From a virus, in the IMG/VR virus record IMGVR_UViG_3300018080_006612, positions 1 through 30,721 of that record: a stretch of 30,721 nt of DNA. One strand, written 5' to 3'. The position numbers and the translations under genes were made by a program. The notes under the pieces were generated by a model. That model did not search any database. It saw nothing but the letters and a program-made list of their open reading frames with translations, and had not been told where the DNA came from. Below are positions 15,163 to 21,104 of the stretch, piece after piece; the stretch's first letter is position 1; each line of letters begins with the position of its first letter.

Positions 15163-15208
15163 TTTGCGCAATGATTGCACAAGGCGCGCTGCACAATCAT
15201 TGCGCAAA
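15163..15208. repeat. Inverted pair of ~20-bp sites, candidate parC-like centromere or operator
   Basis: TTTGCGCAATGATTG (15163-15177) and its exact reverse complement (15194-15208) face each other across 16 bases. Each arm extends to a longer site made of two TTGYGCAA-like 8-mers separated by TGA. The stop codon of the ParM-like gene (15197-15199) lies inside the right arm, and the ParR-like gene starts 25 bases to the left. The same site recurs twice at 20991-21047. A partial copy, GTTGTGCAT, follows at 15214-15222. Confidence 0.82.
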
Positions 15209-16216
15209 GATGCGTTGTGCATAGCGGTAGTAGCCTTTCGCGTTGGCGAAGGCTGCGTCCTCGACGATGCGAGCGTGGCGGAAGCGTTCGCAGATTGCCG
15301 GCCCGATCAGATCGGCCCCTCCGCCAGATACCAGGATCTGGTCGAGGCGGGCTCCTCCATTCCATCGTGTTGTGGCCTCGGCGATGATCTGTTCGGCCAG
15401 AGGCGCCAGGGCCTCGTTCACGAGATCGCTCACGTCGTAGGACTCGCCGTAGTAGCGTATGGTTGGCTGCGACTTGTCGTCGTCGTCCTTTTCATCGCTC
15501 TTGGCGGCGACGAGAGCGGTGATCTCGTGATCGGCGAGCTCCAGGCCGGGGAACCGATCATTCACCGCGTCCCGAATCAGCGTCAGAGCGCGCCAGCATC
15601 CGATGTCGATAGAACCGGTTTCGGATGGTATCTCGGCCAGATCCTCGACGGACAGGAAGCCGGCAGTTTTTCCGCCGACGTCAATCACGCCGGTCCGTCC
15701 GGTGGCCAGGTCATTGTCGACGATGCGCCCGCGGTTGTCCAGAACCTGGCTCAACAGCGTGCCAAATGGCTGCGGGATGCAGACGATCCGGGTGACCTTG
15801 AACTTTTGCCAGTTGCGACCCTCGCGTTGAACGCGAAACTCGCCGGATAACCGCTCGATGACCTCATCCTGATCTTGCGCGAAGTAGGTCACTGGAAGAC
15901 CAGTGACGACCTGGATTTCGGCATAGCTGGCGGTGGTGAGCTCGGTAAGAGCTGCCAGGTAATAGCGGAGGTATGCTTGACTTTTGATCCAGTCCCGGTC
16001 CTCCTGGCGTGGGGTGAAGCGGCTCAGGCGCAGGGCGGCGGATCCGACGATCCACTGGCCATCGCCAGGGATTGTGAGAATGACGGCGTCGGGATCGCGA
16101 CCGTTGAGCGAGAAGTGCGCTCGCTCCAGATTGCCGCAGATGGACGGCATCCGCTGTGCGATGTCCGCGGCGATAAGCTTCCAGTGAGAATATCCGAGAT
16201 CAATTCCAGCTTTCAT
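15197..16216 (-). CDS. ParM/StbA-like actin-type ATPase (PRTRC protein D-like)
   Basis: A 339-aa protein of the actin/Hsp70 fold: phosphate-1 loop GIDLGYSHWK (4-13), a connect segment (GLPVTYFAQDQDEVIERL), phosphate-2 GVIDVGGKTAGF and an adenosine motif ILVSGGGADLIGP. The end is ANAKGYYRYAQ. ParM-type filaments push plasmid copies apart via ParR bound to parC, and PRTRC loci carry a related protein D. The start at ATG 16216 has GGGAG 7 bases upstream; the ATG at 16222 is too close to that site. It is followed by repeated DNA sites and the ParR-like gene. Partition is the most likely role. Confidence 0.88.
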   Translation of the reverse strand: MKAGIDLGYSHWKLIAADIAQRMPSICGNLERAHFSLNGRDPDAVILTIPGDGQWIVGSAALRLSRFTPRQEDRDWIKSQAYLRYYLAALTELTTASYAEIQVVTGLPVTYFAQDQDEVIERLSGEFRVQREGRNWQKFKVTRIVCIPQPFGTLLSQVLDNRGRIVDNDLATGRTGVIDVGGKTAGFLSVEDLAEIPSETGSIDIGCWRALTLIRDAVNDRFPGLELADHEITALVAAKSDEKDDDDKSQPTIRYYGESYDVSDLVNEALAPLAEQIIAEATTRWNGGARLDQILVSGGGADLIGPAICERFRHARIVEDAAFANAKGYYRYAQRIFAQ

Positions 16217-16310
16217 TTGCATTCTCCCGTCTGTGGGGTATAATGAGGTTGGACGTTGCGATGCCAAGTTGCGTCCATCCCCTGGCCGTGGTGCTCTGCA
16301 TCACGGCCAT
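16200..16310 (-). CDS. Possible 36-aa protein overlapping the ParM-like start
   Basis: Frame MAVMQSTTARGWTQLGIATSNL..., with AAGGAG 11 bases before the ATG at 16310. It ends inside the ParM-like gene (17-base overlap). The start codon lies in the base of a strong hairpin (16283-16309). There is no similarity and no clear coding signal beyond the ribosome binding site, so it may be only a leader of the ParM-like gene. Confidence 0.25.
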   Translation of the reverse strand: MAVMQSTTARGWTQLGIATSNLIIPHRRENANESWN

Positions 16311-16320
16311 TGGCTTTTTT
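16283..16320 (+). terminator. Strong hairpin followed by T6 (rightward orientation)
   Basis: The 12-bp stem TGGCCGTGGTGC / GCATCACGGCCA has one G-T pair and a TCT loop. It is followed on the plus strand by TTGGC and six T. It could stop antisense transcripts from the right. On the minus strand it forms a leader hairpin upstream of the ParM-like gene. Confidence 0.45.
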
Positions 16321-16329
16321 ACTCCTTCT

Positions 16330-16485
16330 TTACTCATTGGGACTGCCGATCCACGTGATGCGGACAGGCTTGTCGAGCTCATCTGGATGAGTGACGACCC
16401 ACCACCAGGCCTGGAGTCGGCCGGCCAGATTGGCGGCGAGCCAGGCGTCCTGCAGTGTGCTGAGAAGCTCTCTAATCGCGTTCAT
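16330..16485 (-). CDS. 51-aa small protein
   Basis: MNAIRELLSTLQDAWLAANL, then a Trp-rich stretch (LQAWWWVVTHPDELDKP) ending in SPNE. GGAGG lies 6 bases before the ATG at 16485. The start overlaps the previous gene by 14 bases. It looks like an amphipathic helix followed by a short strand. Its translation start region closely resembles that of the ParM-like gene (GGAG-R-ATGCAAATGAA in both). No function is recognised. Confidence 0.6.
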   Translation of the reverse strand: MNAIRELLSTLQDAWLAANLAGRLQAWWWVVTHPDELDKPVRITWIGSPNE

Positions 16486-16720
16486 TTGCATCCTCCTGTC
16501 TTGCTGTTTCAAATAGCTCATGCCAACGAGAGGATAGCGCCTCTTTGAAACGCCGGAGATCGTCGCCCATCGCGGTGACCTCGGCGAAGGCGACGGTGAG
16601 GTCACCTTCGTGCCAGATCTGCTGGCGCACGATGCGCCGGCGGGTTTCGATGTCGTTGAGGAGGGCGAGTGCGTTTTCGAGGTCCCGCACACGTTCCCAG
16701 TGTTGACTGCGCGATGCCAT
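16472..16720 (-). CDS. 82-aa coiled-coil protein
   Basis: An almost entirely helical, charged protein (HWERVRDLENALALLNDIETRRRIVRQQIW ... AMGDDLRRFKEALSSRWHELFETARQ). GAGGGG lies about 11 bases before the ATG at 16720. The end overlaps the 51-aa gene, so the two are probably co-translated. No family is recognised; a small oligomeric accessory protein is likely. Confidence 0.65.
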   Translation of the reverse strand: MASRSQHWERVRDLENALALLNDIETRRRIVRQQIWHEGDLTVAFAEVTAMGDDLRRFKEALSSRWHELFETARQEDANERD

Positions 16721-16751
16721 GTTGTTCTATCCCCTCTGTTCGTCGGATCGA

Positions 16752-17075
16752 TCATCGTAGATCGTCGTCTGCTGCCTCGGCCTTGTCCGCCTTGCGTGCC
16801 TTCAGGACATACTTATCGATCTTGTAGGCCAGGATGACGGTTAGGCCGCCGACAGTCGAGATGCCGAGCAACCCGGTGGGAGTGATCCAATCGCCGTTGA
16901 GCCCGCGCCACAGGCTGAATCCAAGCCAGATGCTGGACGTACCATAGACGTAGCACTGGATCTTGGTCAGCTCGTGGGGCCAGGGGAACCAATGACCGAT
17001 GGCCAGGAGCAGGCCGGTCAGGACAGCGCCAGCGATGGCGGTTCCGATCTGCCAAAGTACAGGTTCGAAAGTCAT
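16752..17075 (-). CDS. Small membrane protein, two to three helices
   Basis: A 107-aa protein with hydrophobic segments at about 8-28 (LWQIGTAIAGAVLTGLLLAIG), about 41-57 and about 66-86 (TGLLGISTVGGLTVILAYKI). A charged tail follows (KARKADKAEAADDDLR). The size and layout resemble phage holins, but the gene is in the leftward maintenance block, away from the M23 peptidase. GGAGG lies 9 bases before the ATG. A holin, antiholin or superinfection-exclusion role are all possible. Confidence 0.68.
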   Translation of the reverse strand: MTFEPVLWQIGTAIAGAVLTGLLLAIGHWFPWPHELTKIQCYVYGTSSIWLGFSLWRGLNGDWITPTGLLGISTVGGLTVILAYKIDKYVLKARKADKAEAADDDLR

Positions 17076-17094
17076 TGGATGAAACCTCCGGTTT

Positions 17095-17325
17095 TCAGGG
17101 TATAATGTTGATGACCCTGACGGTGACGGGGCCTCCGGGGGCGGTGACCGTGAGCTCGTCGCCGGGCAGCGCTGAAAGGAGGGCCTGGCCTACGGGGCTA
17201 TCTACGTTCAACTCGGTGGCGTGGTCAGTCACGGTGTGAACGAGGCGGCGCCGGAGCTCCAGGCCTTCCACTGCGAATTGGATGTCTTGCCATATGTTGG
17301 TGCGCGGAATCGGAAGCGTTTGCAT
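17095..17325 (-). CDS. Stand-alone GreA/GreB C-terminal domain protein
   Basis: A 76-aa protein. Residues 40-76 (NVDSPVGQALLSALPGDELTVTAPGGPVTVRVINI) match the FKBP-like C-terminal domain of GreA/GreB (DSPxGxALLGxxxGDxVxVxxPGG). The long N-terminal coiled coil that enters the RNA polymerase secondary channel and rescues backtracked complexes is missing; only about 38 residues precede the domain. It could bind RNA polymerase without cleavage activity, as Rnk-type proteins do. The ATG at 17325 follows a strong AAAGGAGG; the upstream 35 codons of the open frame are a palindromic repeat and were excluded. Confidence 0.82.
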   Translation of the reverse strand: MQTLPIPRTNIWQDIQFAVEGLELRRRLVHTVTDHATELNVDSPVGQALLSALPGDELTVTAPGGPVTVRVINIIP

Positions 17326-17353
17326 CGGTCCTCCTTTGCTCCCCTCACCCTGG

Positions 17354-17374
17354 CCCTCTCCCAGAGGGAGAGGG
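17354..17374. repeat. Palindromic interspersed-type repeat (CCCTCTCCC...GGGAGAGGG)
   Basis: A perfect 9-bp stem with an AGA loop, preceded by CCCCTCACCCTGG. This sequence type (CCCTCACCC...CCCTCTCCC-AGA-GGGAGAGGG) is a common intergenic palindrome in many bacterial genomes. It lies between the Cas4-like and GreA-like genes and may act as an mRNA stabiliser or weak terminator. Confidence 0.6.
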
Positions 17375-17410
17375 AACAAGATGCAGGGCGGATAATAGTT
17401 CTTATGTGAC

Positions 17411-18010
17411 CTATTTTCTGCAATGACCACAGGTGCACTCGGGAGGCTCGCGACGGTCGACGGCGGCCAGTATTTCCCTGGCCTTGCGCTCGATGCGCTC
17501 GCCGTGGGCAGGGTCGACGTCTATCTCGAAGCACCAGATTTCCCCGGATTCGCGGTTCTTGTACACAATCAGGCAGCGCTCGTATCCTCCATAGCGCATG
17601 TAGGCCTGGACCTGGTCCCGATGATTGGCGAAAGGCCCTTGGTGCCGCACGCGGTCGAATTTCCTCTGGTTGACCGACTTAACTTCCAGCATTCGATCGG
17701 GTATCTCGCCGTCGATGTGACCGCGAAAACGACCGTGCTCGAAGGGAGCGACGATCTCGCGGTTGGTATTCGTGATTGCGAAATCGAGTCGACAGAGGCG
17801 ATCGATCACGTCGGACTCGTGGAGGTATCCTTCGTGACAGCGGAGAAGCTGCTTGTGGCTCGGCGTGCGCCGACCGTAGATCAAGTCGAAGTACAGCTTC
17901 TGCGGGCAATGGCCAATGGCGCTCATCCCCAGGTACTTGCGGTCGGGATCCCACTCTTCGCTGGCCGTGCTCTCAATGGCGTGTTTGATCTGAACAGGCA
18001 TTGGGTGCAT
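17411..18010 (-). CDS. Cas4/RecB-like PD-(D/E)XK nuclease, probable Fe-S protein
   Basis: A 199-aa protein. GHCPQKLYFDLIYGRR near the N-terminus supplies one cysteine, and the C-terminus ends ECTCGHCRK with three more. This 1+3 pattern matches the [4Fe-4S] cluster of Cas4/AddB nucleases. The catalytic core is visible as FRGHIDGEIPDRMLEVKSV (metal-binding Asp, then ExK) and Q-x-x-x-Y (QVQAYMRYGG). Phage-borne relatives process DNA ends in recombination or packaging. No cas genes or CRISPR repeats are nearby, so a CRISPR role is unlikely. AAGGAG lies 6 bases before the ATG at 18010. Confidence 0.82.
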   Translation of the reverse strand: MHPMPVQIKHAIESTASEEWDPDRKYLGMSAIGHCPQKLYFDLIYGRRTPSHKQLLRCHEGYLHESDVIDRLCRLDFAITNTNREIVAPFEHGRFRGHIDGEIPDRMLEVKSVNQRKFDRVRHQGPFANHRDQVQAYMRYGGYERCLIVYKNRESGEIWCFEIDVDPAHGERIERKAREILAAVDRREPPECTCGHCRK

Positions 18011-18020
18011 TGGAATCTCC

Positions 18021-19256
18021 TTACAGTAGCTGGGCCTGCTCCGGGGCGGGCTCTTCCTTTTGGCGACGACGGCGCTTGGGCAGCAGCTCGTCGGCGGCGG
18101 CGCGGCCACCGGGGTCCTCGGGGTCCTCCAGGATCTGCTGCGAATAGATCTGTGTGACGGCGAGGCTGGAGTGCTCCAGCAGGCGCATGATCTCGATGTA
18201 GTCGACGCCCCCGCGCTGCTCCTTCTGCTGGCGGACCCGCAGCCGTGCGCCGGCGTGGCGCAGGGCGTGCAGGTGGGCCTTGCTCTCGTCGACGCCCACC
18301 CGCCTCGCGTACTTCTTGAGGATCTCGTTGGCGAAGCGGTTGCTTAACGGCTTGTTCTCCTCGATCTCTGCGTCAGGCCGAAGACGGCGGATGCGGGTGG
18401 GGTCTAGGGCGATGAAGATGTAATCGTCGTCGGCGGGGTAGTGATTGGCCTCGGGATCGAGGCGGTCGTCCGCCTCCAGGTAGGCACAGATCGCCTGGTA
18501 ACAGTTGCGATCGAGAATGGCACGGCGCACCTGGTCCTTGCCCTTCTTTCGGACGGCGTAGCGGTAGATGCGATTGCCGTCCTCAAGCGGATCGTGCTGG
18601 ATGTCGCCCCACTTCAGCTCGAGAAGCTCGGACGCACGTCGGCAGGTGACGGAGAACGAATAGATGAGCGCGAAGTCACGCTTGCCGGTGAGGCAATCGG
18701 TGTTGATGGCGGATAGGATGGCCTTGAGCTCGTCGACGGTGGGGAAGGTTGCGCGGCTATAGGGATCGACGCGGGCGCGCTCCACAGCATCGAATGGATT
18801 GGCGCGATCAGCGGGCCAGAGGCTGATAATGCGGCCATCGGGCCCGGTCGCGACATAGCGACGCTGAACGTAGTCGTAGAGGGAAGAGAGAGCAGCGAGC
18901 TTGAGGTTGACGGTAGCAGGAGCGCGGCCCGCGTCGTAGAGAGAGCGGGACCATTCCTCGGCTATCAGCGGGGTGACGTCCCAGGGCGGGACGTCGCAGT
19001 CGAAGGCCTCCCGGGCATACTCGAAAAACTGACTCACGGCGCACTGGTAGGCGCGGGTGGTATTGCGGCGGCCCGAGCGGCGGCGCTTGGCGGCGAGCCA
19101 CGCGTTGGTGGCCTGCTCCCAGGCTAGCCATTTGACCGACTCGTCTTCCTGGACGACGACGAGACTCTTGCCGAAGAAATCGGCAGCTCGCGCGGTTTGT
19201 TCTCGTTGTGCTTGATCGGTCTGTGGCCGTACGTGTCCTTCGATGACTTCGGTCAT
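18021..19256 (-). CDS. Tyrosine recombinase (XerC/D-like)
   Basis: A 411-aa protein with an N-terminal SAM-like core-binding domain (about 40-135, TRAYQCAVSQFFEYARE, APATVNLKLAALSSLYDYV). The catalytic domain follows: Arg in CRRASELLELKW (206/207), a Lys in the beta hairpin (VRKKGKDQ, about 237-240), HALRH (330-334, H-x-x-R), His362 (LLEHSS) and the nucleophile Tyr371 (TQIYSQ). All expected residues are present. Because the element already has a serine integrase at its end, this enzyme may resolve plasmid multimers or act in a second mobility pathway. The start at ATG 19256 is coupled to the RHH gene; the frame upstream was excluded. Confidence 0.92.
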   Translation of the reverse strand: MTEVIEGHVRPQTDQAQREQTARAADFFGKSLVVVQEDESVKWLAWEQATNAWLAAKRRRSGRRNTTRAYQCAVSQFFEYAREAFDCDVPPWDVTPLIAEEWSRSLYDAGRAPATVNLKLAALSSLYDYVQRRYVATGPDGRIISLWPADRANPFDAVERARVDPYSRATFPTVDELKAILSAINTDCLTGKRDFALIYSFSVTCRRASELLELKWGDIQHDPLEDGNRIYRYAVRKKGKDQVRRAILDRNCYQAICAYLEADDRLDPEANHYPADDDYIFIALDPTRIRRLRPDAEIEENKPLSNRFANEILKKYARRVGVDESKAHLHALRHAGARLRVRQQKEQRGGVDYIEIMRLLEHSSLAVTQIYSQQILEDPEDPGGRAAADELLPKRRRRQKEEPAPEQAQLL

Positions 19257-19260
19257 ATCA

Positions 19261-19467
19261 TCACCCAGCCGTATTGGCCGTGGTCGAAAGCGGGACCGAA
19301 CGGAAACCGGCCTGCGCGGCTTCGAGAGCGCGCAGGCGGACGAATTCGTCGACGATGAAACGAAGCGCTGCTGAGTCACCACAGTTACCGTTGTCTTTGC
19401 CCACCTGGGCAATTGTGGCGATGTGTTGAGGTTCGAGCGAATAGGATTTGGTGATTTTTGGGGCCAT
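19261..19467 (-). CDS. Ribbon-helix-helix-like small DNA-binding protein
   Basis: A 68-aa protein: a basic N-terminal strand (PKITKSYSLEPQHIATIAQV) and a helix (GDSAALRFIVDEFVRLRALEAA). This is the arrangement of Arc/CopG-type RHH repressors. It is the first gene of the leftward block, 9 bases after AAGGAGG and just below a consensus promoter and a palindrome with GGAAGC half-sites. Autoregulation of the maintenance operon is the natural inference. Only 4 bases separate it from the tyrosine recombinase gene. Confidence 0.74.
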   Translation of the reverse strand: MAPKITKSYSLEPQHIATIAQVGKDNGNCGDSAALRFIVDEFVRLRALEAAQAGFRSVPLSTTANTAG

Positions 19468-19492
19468 TAGCGTTCGCCTCCTTAGTTTGATC

Positions 19493-19510
19493 TGCTTCCA
19501 ATCGGAAGCA
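19493..19510. promoter_or_regulatory. Operator-like palindrome TGCTTCC-AATC-GGAAGCA
   Basis: Perfect 7-bp arms lie between the consensus leftward promoter and the RHH gene. The sequence TCTGCTTCCAAT (19491-19502) recurs inverted at 19582-19593, so sites flank the divergent promoter region. The RHH protein or the XRE-like protein is the likely ligand. Confidence 0.65.
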
Positions 19511-19528
19511 TCGGTGATGACACCTGTC

Positions 19529-19557
19529 ATTATACACCAAAAGTTATTGGTTGTCAA
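19529..19557 (-). promoter_or_regulatory. Consensus sigma70 promoter of the leftward maintenance block
   Basis: On the minus strand TTGACA (19552-19557) and TATAAT (19529-19534) are separated by exactly 17 bases, a perfect 12/12 match. The start would be near 19522, giving a leader of about 55 bases that contains the palindrome at 19493-19510. So strong a promoter is likely to be tightly repressed. Confidence 0.88.
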
Positions 19558-19581
19558 TAGTTTTCCACAGGTTTGATGACC

Positions 19582-19593
19582 ATTGGAAGCAGA
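19582..19593. promoter_or_regulatory. Inverted half-site ATTGGAAGCAGA
   Basis: An exact 12-base reverse complement of 19491-19502, placed 22 bases before the XRE-like gene. It probably belongs to the same operator set and would let one regulator control both directions. Confidence 0.55.
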
Positions 19594-19614
19594 TTTTAAG
19601 GTAAACTAGTATCA

Positions 19615-20031
19615 ATGAAGAAAGATGTCGACAGATTCTGGAAATGGGTTGACACTAGGATGCAAAGTCTTGAGATTACGTCTCTTCGAGAACTTGAGCG
19701 ACGTACTGGATTTGCTCCTGGTGCGGTTGGCAAGCGATGGAATATGTTGAAACTTCCAACCGTGGAGATGGCGGAAGGATTGTGTCAAGCTTTGCGAGTT
19801 ACATGGTGTGAATTGTGGGAACAGGCGGGGTTCGTGGAGCACATAACGGAAGAAGACTTGGAGGGATTGGATGCAGACATTCATTGGGAGTTGAAAGAGA
19901 TGCCGAATTGGTTCAAAAGGCGGATGTTGGAGCTGATTCGGTTGTTTAAAGTGTGGGTGGTGGAAGATCGGGCAGTACGAGAAGAGATGTTCTCGGTGAA
20001 TGAGCCGGGGCCTGAATACAACACAGAATAG
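19615..20031 (+). CDS. XRE-like HTH regulator
   Basis: A 138-aa protein, first gene of the rightward block. Residues 18-72 (SLEITSLRELERRTGFAPGAVGKRWNMLKLPTVEMAEGLCQALRV) fit a cro/C1-type helix-turn-helix. A helical C-terminal half follows (ITEEDLEGLDADIHWELKEMPNWFKRRMLELIRLFKVW) and may be the dimerisation part. It faces the RHH gene across a 147-base region with shared operator-like sites, the typical position of a phage repressor or Cro-like switch protein. The ribosome binding site is weak (AAGG 13 bases upstream). Confidence 0.78.
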   Translation: MKKDVDRFWKWVDTRMQSLEITSLRELERRTGFAPGAVGKRWNMLKLPTVEMAEGLCQALRVTWCELWEQAGFVEHITEEDLEGLDADIHWELKEMPNWFKRRMLELIRLFKVWVVEDRAVREEMFSVNEPGPEYNTE

Positions 20032-20041
20032 GAGGCAGACA

Positions 20042-20878
20042 ATGCAAGGCGGGGGACGTCGGGGCTGTTGGTTCCAGGGGATGGCATTTGTGGGGGTCGT
20101 CCTTCTTTGTTGTGGGTGTTGCGGAGGGACCGGGCCCCCGGCTACCCGGGCGGCTCCAACAGCGACGGCGACCGCGACGCCCTCGCCCAGCGAGACACCG
20201 GTACCGGTCTCACCAACGGACACGATCCAGCCGACGGCAATGGCAACAGCGACGCCAGAGCCAACGCTTGCAGAGGAGTGTACCTGGTCGGCGGCATACG
20301 TGGCGGACGTGACGATCCCGGATGGAACGCGCTTGGAACCGGGATCGGCATTTGTCAAGACGTGGCGGGTGCGGAATGCGGGGACGTGTGATTGGGAGGG
20401 AGTGCGGCTGGCGTTCGGGGGTGGGGAGCAGATGGGAGCGGCGGAGGCAGTGGACGTGCTGGCGACGGTGGCCGGGGAGGAAGTGGACGTCTCGGTGGAG
20501 ATGGTGGCCCCGGAGTCGCCAGGCAACTATAGAGCGACGTGGAATCTTTGCTCTGGGGAGATGTGTTTCTCTCAGGTAATGGTGATGATTGTGTCGGGTG
20601 AGCCGGTGGTGGCCACGCCGGTGCCCACGTCGGTGCCCGAGGCGACGGAGGTTGCGGAGCCGACGGCACCTTCGTCACCGGGGTATCCACCGGGGGTGTG
20701 GTTGTGTCCAGGAGGCCTCGAAGGAGCGGTTTACGTGGGCAGTACCACGAGCAACAAGTTCCATAGTTTGGGTTGTCGTTACGCGTCCGAGATCGGGGCG
20801 GATGTACGGCTGTGTTTCGCGAGCCGGGAGGCAGCGGTGGGGTATGGGTACGAGCCCTGCGGGGTGTGCGATCCGTAG
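20042..20878 (+). CDS. Lipoprotein with NBR1-type Ig domain and Ada-like zinc domain
   Basis: A 278-aa protein with a signal region rich in Cys (VVLLCCGCC, probable lipobox) and a Thr/Pro linker (about 38-75). The NBR1-type Ig-like domain is at about 80-186 (TIPDGTRLEPGSAFVKTWRVRNAGTCDW ... VEMVAPESPGNYRATWNLCS). A second Pro/Val-rich linker follows. The C-terminal segment 229-278 (VYVGSTTSNKFHSLGCRY ... REAAVGYGYEPCGVC) has His241, Cys245, Cys273 and Cys276 in the manner of Ada-like/nuclease-tail zinc domains. The NBR1-type domain is common in Chloroflexota surface proteins. AGGAGG lies 6 bases before the ATG at 20042. Downstream of the regulator, it could alter the lysogen's surface. Confidence 0.82.
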   Translation: MQGGGRRGCWFQGMAFVGVVLLCCGCCGGTGPPATRAAPTATATATPSPSETPVPVSPTDTIQPTAMATATPEPTLAEECTWSAAYVADVTIPDGTRLEPGSAFVKTWRVRNAGTCDWEGVRLAFGGGEQMGAAEAVDVLATVAGEEVDVSVEMVAPESPGNYRATWNLCSGEMCFSQVMVMIVSGEPVVATPVPTSVPEATEVAEPTAPSSPGYPPGVWLCPGGLEGAVYVGSTTSNKFHSLGCRYASEIGADVRLCFASREAAVGYGYEPCGVCDP

Positions 20879-20909
20879 GGCTGACAAGAGGGCTTATCGG
20901 AGCTGAAGG

Positions 20910-20923
20910 ATTTCCTGGGAAAT
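20910..20923. repeat. 14-bp palindrome ATTTCCTGGGAAAT, copy 2
   Basis: Identical to 8040-8053 and 27901-27914. It lies between the stop of the lipoprotein gene (20878) and its terminator (20963). Confidence 0.7.
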
Positions 20924-20962
20924 AGTTTCTTCAGATGGGTTAGGTTATCAGAGGAAGGCGAG

Positions 20963-20985
20963 ACCCGGCGTTTAGCCGGGTTTTC
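20963..20985 (+). terminator. Intrinsic terminator after the lipoprotein gene
   Basis: ACCCGGC-GTTTA-GCCGGGT followed by TTTCT: a 7-bp GC-rich stem, 5-base loop and short U-tract, 85 bases after the stop codon. It ends the first rightward transcription unit. Confidence 0.85.
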
Positions 20986-20990
20986 TCGTG

Positions 20991-21047
20991 TTTGTGCAAT
21001 GATTGTGCAAAGTAGACTTTAGTGCTTTGTGCAATGATTGTGCAAAG
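20991..21047. repeat. Two identical 22-bp direct repeats (ParR/parC-like site family)
   Basis: Copies at 20991-21012 and 21026-21047 share TTTGTGCAATGATTGTGCAA plus AG and are spaced 35 bases apart start to start. Each holds two TTGTGCAA 8-mers 11 bases apart, one helical turn. The same site with Y/R changes forms the inverted pair at 15163-15208. Together with the terminator and the inverted repeat to the right, this makes 20879-21113 a non-coding control locus. Confidence 0.85.
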
Positions 21048-21104
21048 TGCTACACAAACAAGGTCCTCGGTGGGGTGGAAACGGGAGGATGTTTTTGTGT
21101 AGCA
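21048..21104. repeat. 11-bp inverted repeat with 35-base loop
   Basis: TGCTACACAAA (21048-21058) pairs with TTTGTGTAGCA (21094-21104). The right arm also takes part in an alternative GGATG/CATCC hairpin (21087-21107). It sits between the direct repeats and the promoter at 21114, so it may be a regulator site or part of a replication or segregation locus. Confidence 0.6.

Noticed and set aside
8024-15210. Canonical chromosomal parS (TGTTTCACGTGAAACA-like)
   Set aside because: Searched by eye around the ParB and ParM-like genes and not found; the iterons and 20-bp sites are of different sequence.
16229-17105. Two rightward TATAAT boxes (16229-16234 and 17100-17105)
   Set aside because: No convincing -35 box and no rightward gene follows; the second lies in the end of the GreA-like gene. 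Probably chance.
18021-19412. Longer start for the tyrosine recombinase (to 19412)
   Set aside because: The extra 52 codons are the antiframe of the RHH gene; ATG 19256 is directly coupled to the RHH stop.
20991-21047. Possible CRISPR array
   Set aside because: Only two repeats with a 13-base gap, the same site also occurs inverted at 15163-15208, and no cas genes are present; the Cas4-like protein alone is not evidence.
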